Counted from the stretch's first letter, positions 1 to 5,012 are shown. The stretch: DNA of 9,515 nt from JAZSMS01 sp045536015 (GCA_045536015.1 JAZSMS010000141.1:1-9515); one strand, 5' to 3'. Program-made: numbers and translations. The notes: generated by a model from the sequence alone, not told the origin.

Positions 1-21
1 CCCCGTTTTGTTGTTTTTCTA

Positions 22-57
22 AAAAACAAAAAAGAACACATAAAGTGTTCTCTTTTT
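22..57 (-). terminator. Intrinsic terminator of the tRNA-Leu gene
   Basis: Arms AGAACAC (33-39) and GTGTTCT (45-51) form a 7-bp stem with a 5-nt loop, extended by A/T pairs. Read on the minus strand the hairpin is followed by a U-rich run, and it begins about 10 nt after the tRNA CCA end. The other side is also T-rich (53-57), so it may work in both directions. The remaining bases 1-21 show nothing I can name. Confidence 0.8.
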
Positions 58-60
58 GTT

Positions 61-145
61 TGGTGCGAATGAAGGGACTTGAACCCTTACGTCTGTTGAC
101 ACATGATCCTTAGTCATGCCTGTCTGCCAGTTCCAGCACACTCGC
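61..145 (-). tRNA. tRNA-Leu, anticodon AAG
   Basis: The reverse complement folds as a class II tRNA of 85 nt. The acceptor stem pairs GCGAGTG with CATTCGC (one G-U pair), followed by discriminator A and an encoded CCA (61-63). The D stem is CTG/CAG around a GG-containing loop. The anticodon stem is CATGA/TCATG with loop CTAAGGA. The variable arm is 13 nt with a GTC/GAC stem, and the T arm is AAGGG-TTCAAGT-CCCTT. The anticodon, at 109-111, reads AAG, which decodes CUU. The long variable arm, A73 and G37 all fit leucine. A34 in bacteria is normally confined to tRNA-Arg(ACG), so this is an uncommon leucine isoacceptor that would be expected to carry inosine made by TadA. CTT is a frequent leucine codon in the neighbouring genes. 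Confidence 0.95.
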
Positions 146-162
146 GTCACTTGACGGTATAG

Positions 163-191
163 ATTATATTTTATTAGCTAAAATATGTCAA
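163..191 (-). promoter_or_regulatory. Perfect consensus sigma-A promoter for tRNA-Leu
   Basis: On the minus strand there is TTGACA (186-191), a 17-bp spacer and TATAAT (163-168), matching the vegetative consensus at all twelve positions. The expected transcription start is near 156, about 11 nt before the mature tRNA 5' end. This allows strong tRNA transcription independent of the upstream luxS operon. Confidence 0.9.
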
Positions 192-240
192 GCGTTTTTT
201 AAAAAAAATTATTATTTTTAAATTTGCCACCTTAAACGGC

Positions 241-393
241 TTATTTTTTAGTGTTAAGCTTTGGTTTACCTTGCGCAATGGCAGGAAAATCGTTTTCTGT
301 ATCGGCTGTTGGCTGTATATTATAGGTGCCAAACTTACGCGCTAAAGTTAAGGAATCTAAATTATCGTCATCATAATTCTTTTTCTTTTTCAT
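241..393 (-). CDS. Unrecognised 50-residue hydrophilic protein
   Basis: I do not recognise this family. The start is the ATG at 391-393 because a strong ribosome binding site, GAGGTGA (398-404), sits four bases before it. An in-frame ATG further upstream (439-441) has no such site and lies inside the end of mtnN. The protein opens with a lysine run (MKKKK), then an acidic patch (DDD at residues 7-9), then a stretch containing KFGTYNIQPTADTEND and FPAIAQG. It has no cysteines, signal peptide or membrane segment, so it is probably a small soluble cytoplasmic protein. It lies 40 nt after the mtnN stop on the same strand with no convincing promoter of its own, so it is probably the last gene of the luxS-mtnN transcript. 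No function is inferred. Confidence 0.65.
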   Translation of the reverse strand: MKKKKNYDDDNLDSLTLARKFGTYNIQPTADTENDFPAIAQGKPKLNTKK

Positions 394-433
394 AAAATCA
401 CCTCGATAGGTAGTTTTAGAAAAAGCATAAAAT

Positions 434-1123
434 TTATTCAAGCAAATTTATAATCGAAAGCGTTAGCGTTGCCGAATTATTTGCCGCACGCGCCATAACG
501 GCAGGGAAGTCAAGCGGACTATCTTCATTTGCGTTATCGCTAATAGAGCGGATAACAACAAACGGCACTTTATTTATATAGCAAACATGACCTATTGCTG
601 CACCTTCCATTTCGCAGGCTATTGCGTTAAATTGCGATTTTATAAAATCCTTGCGCTCGCTATCTGCAATAAATTGATCACCCGAGGCAATAACGCCTTC
701 TTTTGCCTTAAAATTAAGCTTTTGGGCAACTGATAAAACTTTTTTTACTGTTTGTTTGTCGGCAGGGAATTTGATAACGTTTATTCCCGAAACAAGACCT
801 ACGGGGTCGCCAAGCGGAGAAGTGTCCATATCGTGCTGAACAACACTTGACGAAACGGCTATATCAAATATTGAAAGTTCATTATCAAGCGAGCCGGCAA
901 CGCCGGTATTTATAATAAGCTTTGGCGAAAATTCAAGGCACATTATCTGTGCGCAGGAAGCGGCAAAAACCTTTCCTATTCCGCAAACGGCGGTTACTAC
1001 GTCCTTGCCGGAAATTTTTCCGTAAACAAAGTCAATGCCTGCAATTGTTTTTGTTTGTCTATCTACAATTTGTTGGCAGATAAGGCTATGTTCTGCCTGC
1101 ATAGCTGCAATAATTCCTATCAT
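434..1123 (-). CDS. mtnN: 5'-methylthioadenosine/S-adenosylhomocysteine nucleosidase
   Basis: MTAN (Pfs) cleaves adenine from S-adenosylhomocysteine and 5'-methylthioadenosine in the cytoplasm, giving S-ribosylhomocysteine and methylthioribose. At 229 residues it has the normal family length. The N-terminal IGIIAAMQAE supplies the general acid/base Glu11. INTGVAGS (71-78) is the ribose/phosphate-binding loop. CEMEGAA (170-176) carries the substrate-binding Met172-Glu173, and SDNA (195-198) carries the adenine-contacting Asp196. These match E. coli Glu12, Glu174 and Asp197. The start follows the luxS stop by only 2 nt, and its AGGAG site lies inside the last luxS codons, so the two are likely translationally coupled. 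Its product S-ribosylhomocysteine is the LuxS substrate. All key residues appear intact. Confidence 0.96.
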   Translation of the reverse strand: MIGIIAAMQAEHSLICQQIVDRQTKTIAGIDFVYGKISGKDVVTAVCGIGKVFAASCAQIMCLEFSPKLIINTGVAGSLDNELSIFDIAVSSSVVQHDMDTSPLGDPVGLVSGINVIKFPADKQTVKKVLSVAQKLNFKAKEGVIASGDQFIADSERKDFIKSQFNAIACEMEGAAIGHVCYINKVPFVVIRSISDNANEDSPLDFPAVMARAANNSATLTLSIINLLE

Positions 1124-1125
1124 AG

Positions 1126-1578
1126 TTAACTCCTGTAATTAAAATCAGTTTGATTTTTTGTTGCTTCTAAAAAGCGCTTTGCCTCGTCTTGTGCGCTTTT
1201 TAAATTAAGATTTTTATAGTTTCCGCATTCAATACGTGTTGAGCCAAAAACTTCACCCTCATAGGCAATAATCTCTTTAAGAATATCTACTATAAGTGTG
1301 TGGGCTTCGTTAATATCCATATCGCGCACCAAAAGATAAAATCCCGTCTGACAGCCCATCGGTCCAAAATAAATAATTTGTTCGCCTTTTTTTGAAAAAC
1401 GTACAAGCGTTGCAAACATATGCTCAAACGAGTGCATAGTTAAATTGTCCATATAATCGTCACTGTTTGGCTTGCGGGTGCGCATATCTATTGTTAAAAT
1501 GTCACCGTCAATGCGAGAGACATACGTGCCGGGCTCAATAAGGTCGTGATTTACCTGAAAACTTTTAATTTGTTTCAT
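1126..1578 (-). CDS. luxS: S-ribosylhomocysteine lyase (AI-2 synthase)
   Basis: LuxS cleaves S-ribosylhomocysteine to homocysteine and 4,5-dihydroxy-2,3-pentanedione, the precursor of autoinducer AI-2, and completes the activated methyl cycle after MTAN. The 150-residue product is close to family length (about 150-160). The metal-binding HxxxH motif is H49-S-F-E52-H53; the family usually has HTxEH, so the Ser at position 50 is a mild change. The third metal ligand is Cys118 in ECGNY, and the catalytic cysteine is Cys76 in GPMGCQTGF. The N-terminal region with YVSRIDGD (19-26) and DMRTRKPN (31-38) is typical. The start is preceded by AAAGGAAA (1584-1591). It is the first gene of the luxS-mtnN-small ORF operon and has a promoter just upstream. 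Whether AI-2 acts as a signal here or is only a by-product cannot be told from the sequence. Confidence 0.95.
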   Translation of the reverse strand: MKQIKSFQVNHDLIEPGTYVSRIDGDILTIDMRTRKPNSDDYMDNLTMHSFEHMFATLVRFSKKGEQIIYFGPMGCQTGFYLLVRDMDINEAHTLIVDILKEIIAYEGEVFGSTRIECGNYKNLNLKSAQDEAKRFLEATKNQTDFNYRS

Positions 1579-1606
1579 AAAAAATTTCCTTTATAATATT
1601 TATTGT

Positions 1607-1635
1607 ATTATAACTCAAATTTCAAATTTTTACAA
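1607..1635 (-). promoter_or_regulatory. Likely sigma-A promoter of the luxS operon
   Basis: On the minus strand there is TTGTAA (1630-1635), a 17-bp spacer and a perfect TATAAT (1607-1612), 29 nt before the luxS start codon. The -35 matches consensus at four of six positions. It overlaps the left arm of the inverted repeat at 1633-1674. Confidence 0.65.
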
Positions 1636-1674
1636 GCATTAAGAAAAAAGCAAAAAAATGAAGAATAATGCTTG
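1633..1674. repeat. Inverted repeat between divergent luxS and ferredoxin promoters
   Basis: CAAGCATTA (1633-1641) and TAATGCTTG (1666-1674) are perfect 9-bp inverted arms separated by 24 bp of A-rich sequence. Each arm overlaps the proposed -35 region of one divergent promoter, left for luxS and right for the ferredoxin gene. The centres are 33 bp apart, about three helical turns. That geometry would suit a dimeric or looping regulator; the regulator itself is not identifiable. Confidence 0.55.
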
Positions 1675-1699
1675 CAAAAAAAATGTTTTGTGTTAAAAT
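1672..1699 (+). promoter_or_regulatory. Likely promoter of the ferredoxin gene
   Basis: TTGCAA (1672-1677), a 16-bp spacer and TAAAAT (1694-1699) preceded by TG at 1691-1692, giving an extended -10. The start codon of the ferredoxin gene is 33 nt downstream. The -35 match is moderate; the extended -10 and position make it the best candidate. Confidence 0.6.
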
Positions 1700-1732
1700 A
1701 TAGCTAACGGAATAATTCGGAGGTGAAAACAA

Positions 1733-1903
1733 ATGGCATATAAGATTAGTGATGCATGTATCGCATGCGGCGCATGCGAGGGTGCTTGCCCCGTAGGTGC
1801 TATTTCGGAGGGTGACGGTAAGTACGTTATCGATGCTGCAGCTTGCATTGATTGCGGTGCTTGCGCAGATTCTTGCCCCGTAGCAGCTCCTGCACAGGAA
1901 TAA
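1733..1903 (+). CDS. 2[4Fe-4S] ferredoxin, clostridial type
   Basis: The 56-residue product begins MAYKISDAC and carries two CxxCxxCxxxCP motifs: Cys9, Cys12, Cys15, Cys19 with Pro20, and Cys38, Cys41, Cys44, Cys48 with Pro49. This is the classic low-potential 2[4Fe-4S] ferredoxin, about 55 residues in Clostridia. It shuttles electrons between enzymes such as pyruvate:ferredoxin oxidoreductase and hydrogenase. Eight cysteines with normal spacing mean both cubane clusters should assemble. The start is preceded by GGAGGTGA (1719-1726) at ideal spacing. The gene is a single-gene unit between its own promoter and a strong terminator. Its codons (GCA, TGC, GGT, ATC) differ from the T/A-ending style of neighbouring genes, which fits very high expression. 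The partner enzymes are not in this window. Confidence 0.96.
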   Translation: MAYKISDACIACGACEGACPVGAISEGDGKYVIDAAACIDCGACADSCPVAAPAQE

Positions 1904-1904
1904 T

Positions 1905-1934
1905 AAAAAAGAGAGCCGTATGGCTCTTTTTTTT
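1905..1934 (+). terminator. Intrinsic terminator after the ferredoxin gene
   Basis: AGAGCC (1912-1917) pairs with GGCTCT (1922-1927) around a 4-nt loop. Flanking A and T runs extend the stem, and eight T residues follow on the plus strand. It starts directly after the ferredoxin stop codon. Confidence 0.9.
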
Positions 1935-1941
1935 ATCCGTA

Positions 1942-1970
1942 TTTACAAACGCGTAGATTTATGCTACAAT
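1942..1970 (+). promoter_or_regulatory. Promoter of the PlsC-like acyltransferase gene
   Basis: TTTACA (1942-1947), 17-bp spacer, TACAAT (1965-1970) with TG at 1962-1963 forming an extended -10. It matches consensus at five of six positions in both boxes, starts 8 nt after the ferredoxin terminator, and is 30 nt before the start codon, so the acyltransferase is transcribed separately. Confidence 0.8.
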
Positions 1971-2000
1971 TATTCTACAAAAGTTAACAAAGGATAAAAT

Positions 2001-3242
2001 ATGAAGATTAAGGTTAAGAAAAAAACTTGGCAACAGGTTAAAGCTATGCCAAAACAAAAACACTTAAAGCCAAGAAAGCCGATGCTTTTATTCAGGCTTA
2101 TATTAAAGATTGTAGGAGTTTTTGATTTATGGGCAACGCATTTTAAGGCAGAATTTTTAAATGAAATTCCAAAAAAGCCTGCACTTATACTTATGAATCA
2201 TTCAAGCTTTATTGACCTAGAGATAGCATCGTCAATTTTTTATTCGCGTCCGATGTGTATAGTTTGTACCTCTGATGCGTTTGTTGGAAAAAAGCTTTTA
2301 ATGCGATTGCTTGGTTGTATTCCTACAAATAAGTTTGTCACTGATATGACGCTTATTAAGGATATGCATAAGGTGATTAAGCAAGGGGCGTCGGTTTTAA
2401 TGTATCCCGAAGCAAGCTATTCATTTGACGGTTGCTCAACAACCTTGCCGCAAAAATTAGGTACGCTTGTAAAGTTTTTAAATGTACCCGTAATTATGGT
2501 TAAAACAAGCGGTGCGTTTTTGCGCGATCCGCTTTATAACGGGCTTCAAAAAAGAAAAACGAAAGTAAGTGCAACCGTAGAAACGATTATTAACGAAAAA
2601 CAAGTTAAAGAACTTTCTCCTAACGAAATAAGCCAAATAATTAAAAAGCAGTTTGAATTTGATAATTTTAAACAACAGCAAGAACAAAAAATTAAAATTG
2701 ACGAACCTTTTAGGGCGGACTTTTTAGAGCGAATTTTATATAAGTGCTCTGCCTGTAAGCAAGAAAACTGCTTAAAAGGAAAAGGCACTAAGATAACGTG
2801 TCAAAATTGCGGCAAGACGCATACGCTTACGGAATATGGGTTTTTATCTACTGACGACGGCGAACAGACCTTTACTCACATTCCCGATTGGTTTTTGTGG
2901 GAAAGGGAAGAGGTTAAAAAAGAGATAGAAGAAGGTAAATATTTGCTTGACTGTGAAGTAAATATTTTAGTCTTGGCTGATTTTAAGGCAATTTATGATA
3001 TAGGTAAAGGAAGATTGATTCATAACGACGAAGGCTTTAAGTTATTTCTTGAAGGCGAGGAGATTTGCTCACGCTCACCCCTTGATTCCTATGGCTTATA
3101 TGCAGATTATTATTGGTATAGCCGAGGAGATATAATTTGCATAGGTGATAAGGAAAGGCTCTATTATTGTCTTCCGCAAGTACCCTGCTCGGTTGCAAAG
3201 GCACGCCTTGCTACTGAAGAACTTTATAAATTAAAAAAATAG
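2001..3242 (+). CDS. PlsC-type acyltransferase with zinc ribbon and C-terminal extension
   Basis: Residues about 30-215 are a lysophospholipid acyltransferase domain. NHSSFID gives the catalytic His67 and Asp72 of the HX4D motif. YPEAS (135-139) stands where the family normally has FPEGTR, keeping Glu137 but replacing Gly by Ala. Such enzymes usually acylate 1-acylglycerol-3-phosphate in phospholipid synthesis at the membrane. The 413-residue protein is far longer than typical PlsC (about 200-250). After a basic, glutamine-rich linker (222-232) comes a zinc ribbon, Cys249-x2-Cys252 and Cys267-x2-Cys270, then about 140 residues of unrecognised domain rich in Tyr and acidic residues. The extension suggests a second activity or a regulatory or binding role, so the substrate is uncertain. 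The N-terminus is strongly basic (about 12 Lys/Arg in 26 residues), fitting membrane association. The start has AAAGGA upstream. The stop codon lies at the left end of a MITE-like repeat. Confidence 0.85.
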   Translation: MKIKVKKKTWQQVKAMPKQKHLKPRKPMLLFRLILKIVGVFDLWATHFKAEFLNEIPKKPALILMNHSSFIDLEIASSIFYSRPMCIVCTSDAFVGKKLLMRLLGCIPTNKFVTDMTLIKDMHKVIKQGASVLMYPEASYSFDGCSTTLPQKLGTLVKFLNVPVIMVKTSGAFLRDPLYNGLQKRKTKVSATVETIINEKQVKELSPNEISQIIKKQFEFDNFKQQQEQKIKIDEPFRADFLERILYKCSACKQENCLKGKGTKITCQNCGKTHTLTEYGFLSTDDGEQTFTHIPDWFLWEREEVKKEIEEGKYLLDCEVNILVLADFKAIYDIGKGRLIHNDEGFKLFLEGEEICSRSPLDSYGLYADYYWYSRGDIICIGDKERLYYCLPQVPCSVAKARLATEELYKLKK

Positions 3243-3251
3243 ACTGTATTA

Positions 3252-3279
3252 GAGGCACCCTCCGTAATGACGGTGCCTC
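3252..3279. repeat. Strong hairpin at the left end of the MITE, possible terminator-like stem
   Basis: GAGGCACC (3252-3259) pairs perfectly with GGTGCCTC (3272-3279) around a 12-nt loop that contains a second possible stem, CCGT/ACGG. It starts 10 nt after the acyltransferase stop codon and may stabilise or end that transcript. No U-run follows, so I do not call it an intrinsic terminator. Confidence 0.75.
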
Positions 3280-3385
3280 AGTTATATTCGCCAAAGGCGA
3301 GTTATATTGCTAAAGCAGTTATATGATACTACGCATCGTGATATTGTCCTTCGGACAGTTTTAATAGCGAATATAATATAACTGA
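3278..3385. repeat. Branched hairpin cluster inside the MITE
   Basis: A long-range stem pairs TCAGTTATATTCGC (3278-3291) with GCGAATATA...ATAACTGA (3367-3385), with a 5-nt bulge. Alternative or enclosed small stems are TCGCC/GGCGA (3288-3300), TGCT/AGCA (3308-3317), an imperfect ATA-ACG/CGT-TAT stem (about 3326-3343) and TGTCC-ttc-GGACA (3345-3357). The word AGTTATAT recurs at 3280, 3300 and 3317, with its inverse at 3376-3383. The small stems at 3288-3300 and the long stem compete for the same bases. Confidence 0.6.
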
Positions 3386-3455
3386 AACCATAGGTTTCAA
3401 TACCACTTTGACGAAAGGTAAAATATCACTGTGAGACCTGTCTCACAATATCACT
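3383..3455. repeat. Perfect hairpins and AATATCACT direct repeats inside the MITE
   Basis: TGAAACC-ata-GGTTTCA (3383-3399) is a perfect 7-bp stem. GTGAGAC-ct-GTCTCAC (3431-3446) is another, flanked on both sides by an exact AATATCACT word (3422-3430 and 3447-3455). CTTT/AAAG at about 3406-3417 can form a weaker stem between them. Confidence 0.7.
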
Positions 3456-3609
3456 TATTATTCTTGTTTCTGAGATAGGTTGATTTTTAAAGTATGTAAC
3501 CCACTATGACGCGTTTAAACCGAAAGTGTCAATTTTATTATAAAAAAAGAAATAGGGAGAAATTTCTTTGCGAAGTGTCTACCTACTACAGTCTTTTTTT
3601 TGTATTCGT

Positions 3610-3638
3610 TTGACAAAAGAATTATGTAATTATATAAT
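3610..3638 (+). promoter_or_regulatory. Perfect consensus sigma-A promoter of the AEC permease gene
   Basis: TTGACA (3610-3615), a 17-bp spacer and TATAAT (3633-3638) match consensus at all twelve positions. The -35 lies 15 bp beyond the right end of the MITE-like element. The predicted transcript has a leader of about 60 nt before the start codon. Confidence 0.88.
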
Positions 3639-3704
3639 ATGACACAGAAAATATTTAAAATTTAAAGTATTTATAAATATAAGAACTTATGCGGGGCGCA
3701 AAAA

Positions 3705-4703
3705 ATGGAAAATATGCTTGAATTATTCGGTACGGTATTTTACAAAATGGTAGAACTGTTTTTGTATATGGTTATCGGCTTTGTCGGTGCAAAGTCAAAA
3801 CTTATTCCGTCGTCGGCAGCACAGATTTTATCAAAGCTTGAAACAACCGTTTTTCTTCCTGCAATAGTTCTTGATTGCTTTTTAAAGCAGTTTACGGTTA
3901 CTATGCTAAAGGAATCGTGGTCGCTTTTAATTTTAGGTGTTGTAGTTGCTTTTGCGGGAATACCGCTTTGTATTTTCTTTTCTAAATTCTTTACAAACGA
4001 TAATTATCTTCGCAAAATGTACGCTTACGGAATTTGCTTTGCAAACTTTGGCTTTATGGGCAAGGCTATAGTCAGCGGTGTATTCCCTGAACAGTTTGTT
4101 ACGTATTCGGTTTATCTCTTGCCGCTTGAAATCTTGCTTTATTCCTGGGGAATACCCGTGTTACTTATGAATAAAGATTTTGAACTTACGCCTAAAGGCT
4201 TGCTTAAAATAATTTTAAATCCCACTATGATATGCCTTTTACTTGGTATGGTGCTTGGACTTTTAGGTGTGCATTCTGCTGCAACGGCAGAAAACACAAA
4301 CGGTATAATAAAGGGCGTTTACGGAAGTGTTTCGCGTGTTATCTCTGTTTGCGGAAGCTGTATGTCGCCGGTTGCAATGCTTTTAACGGGCATTACTTTT
4401 TCGACCATTTCGTTAAAATCCGTTTTAAAAATAAAACGGGTTTATGCGGTGACGTTTTTAAGGCTTATTATTCTGCCGCTTTTCTTTTGCGGCACACTTG
4501 CACTGATTACAAGGTTAGTTGACATACCAAAAGAATATTTTGTTTGTGTTGCGGCGGCAACCGCAATGCCGCTTGGACTTAACACCGTGGTTATTCCTGC
4601 CGCATACGGTGCAGATACTACCGAAGCTTCGGGTATGGCTCTTATTTCGCATACGCTTTCGATTATAACAATACCGATAATTTTTTCTATATTCGTCTCA
4701 TAA
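3705..4703 (+). CDS. AEC-family (auxin efflux carrier-like) membrane transporter
   Basis: The 332-residue protein is almost wholly hydrophobic, with about ten predicted membrane segments, as in the AEC family (Mem_trans), bacterial members of which include malate permeases. Typical parts are the N-terminal segment ending IGFVGAKSKLI (24-34), FANFGFMG (112-119), ILNP (170-173) opening a helix of the second half, FLRLIILPL (251-259), MPLGLNTVVIPAAYG (288-302) and the last helix SHTLSIITIPI (315-325). Length and layout are complete. The substrate is unknown; organic acids or amino-acid-like anions are plausible from the family only. The start ATG at 3705 follows GGGG (3693-3696); a second in-frame ATG at 3714 is possible. 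It is a single-gene unit with a consensus promoter and a terminator shared with the facing DUF1858 gene. Confidence 0.9.
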   Translation: MENMLELFGTVFYKMVELFLYMVIGFVGAKSKLIPSSAAQILSKLETTVFLPAIVLDCFLKQFTVTMLKESWSLLILGVVVAFAGIPLCIFFSKFFTNDNYLRKMYAYGICFANFGFMGKAIVSGVFPEQFVTYSVYLLPLEILLYSWGIPVLLMNKDFELTPKGLLKIILNPTMICLLLGMVLGLLGVHSAATAENTNGIIKGVYGSVSRVISVCGSCMSPVAMLLTGITFSTISLKSVLKIKRVYAVTFLRLIILPLFFCGTLALITRLVDIPKEYFVCVAAATAMPLGLNTVVIPAAYGADTTEASGMALISHTLSIITIPIIFSIFVS

Positions 4704-4738
4704 AAAATTCCCTCAACTTTTTGTTGAGGGAATTTTTT
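4702..4738. terminator. Bidirectional intrinsic terminator between convergent genes
   Basis: A perfect 16-bp inverted repeat: arms at 4702-4717 and 4723-4738 around a five-T loop, with GC core CCCTCAAC/GTTGAGGG and A/T runs at both outer ends. It serves the AEC gene on plus and the DUF1858 gene on minus. Each gene's stop codon lies partly within the stem. Confidence 0.93.
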
Positions 4739-4949
4739 ATTCTTCATCTGCGGCTAAAAACTTGTTTATAAGGTCTAAAAGCTCGTCACAGTTTATACCG
4801 TGAACAGAACATGCCTGCTCAAGCGACTCGTTTTGTGCGCTGGGGCAGGAGATGCAAAACATACCGTGACCTAAAAATAAAGCTGCAACCTCGGGATTCA
4901 TATCCAAAATTTCGCTTATAGTGTTTTGTTTTGTAGCAACCTTTTTCAC
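4737..4949 (-). CDS. DUF1858 redox-disulfide domain protein
   Basis: The 70-residue product is a single DUF1858 domain (annotated in TIGRFAMs as a hybrid-cluster-protein-associated redox disulfide domain). The core is GMFCISCPSA (29-38) with Cys32-x2-Cys35, followed by ESLEQAC (41-47, Cys47) and HGI. The N-terminal helix TISEILDMNPEVAALFLGHG (10-29) is characteristic. I chose the GTG at 4947-4949 because GGGGAGGT (4956-4963) lies just upstream; an in-frame ATG at 5010-5012 would put the promoter -35 inside the gene. The family is presumed cytoplasmic and to use its CxxC pair in redox or metal chemistry, but no precise reaction is known to me. No hybrid cluster protein gene is present here. 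It is a single-gene unit with its own consensus promoter. Confidence 0.9.
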   Translation of the reverse strand: MKKVATKQNTISEILDMNPEVAALFLGHGMFCISCPSAQNESLEQACSVHGINCDELLDLINKFLAADEE

Positions 4950-4983
4950 TAAAATACCTCCCCAAAAAAATATCTTTGTTATG

Positions 4984-5012
4984 ATTATAGCTCTAGAAGG
5001 TATTTTTGTCAA
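4984..5012 (-). promoter_or_regulatory. Perfect consensus sigma-A promoter of the DUF1858 gene
   Basis: On the minus strand: TTGACA (5007-5012), 17-bp spacer, TATAAT (4984-4989), identical to consensus. It is 34 nt upstream of the GTG start and supports that start choice. Confidence 0.88.

Larger units (their letters stand above)
3241..3594. mobile_element. MITE-like element with terminal inverted repeats and internal hairpins
   Basis: The 354-bp unit is bounded by AGACTGTA (3241-3248) and its perfect inverse TACAGTCT (3587-3594). Similarity continues inward (TTAG-AGG against GTAGG-TAG), and the A-run before the left end faces a T-run after the right end. It has no ORF of useful size. The left half is a chain of short hairpins separated by AGTTATAT or AATATCACT words; the right half is AT-rich with one further hairpin. 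A short non-coding element with inverted ends fits a miniature inverted-repeat transposable element. From memory, repeats built of hairpins separated by GATATT/AATATCAC words are common in gut Clostridia, but I have not checked copies. A target duplication cannot be resolved because both flanks are A/T homopolymers. It fills most of the gap 3243-3704, the only long non-coding stretch in the window. Confidence 0.65.

Noticed and set aside
195..240. Possible terminator after the 50-residue ORF
   Set aside because: Only a 4-bp stem (GCCG/TGGC with a wobble) or A/T-only stems can be drawn, so termination here is not supported. The transcript may run into the tRNA gene.
439..441. Upstream in-frame ATG for the 50-residue ORF
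   Set aside because: It lies inside the mtnN 3' end with no ribosome binding site, whereas the ATG at 391-393 has GAGGTGA at good spacing.
3280..3455. CRISPR-like array of short repeats
   Set aside because: The repeated words are only 8-9 bp and irregularly spaced (17-25 bp), the intervening parts are palindromes rather than unique spacers, and no cas genes are nearby.
3513..3520. Palindrome GTTTAAAC within the element
   Set aside because: An 8-bp AT-rich palindrome is not remarkable alone and no matching repeat was seen nearby.
3243..3704. Riboswitch or attenuator controlling the AEC permease
   Set aside because: The structured part lies upstream of the permease promoter at 3610-3638, so it would not be in that gene's leader. 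The remaining leader of about 60 nt shows no strong fold.
5010..5012. Upstream ATG extending the DUF1858 protein by 21 residues
   Set aside because: It coincides with the -35 box of a perfect promoter and lacks a ribosome binding site; the GTG at 4947-4949 has a strong one.
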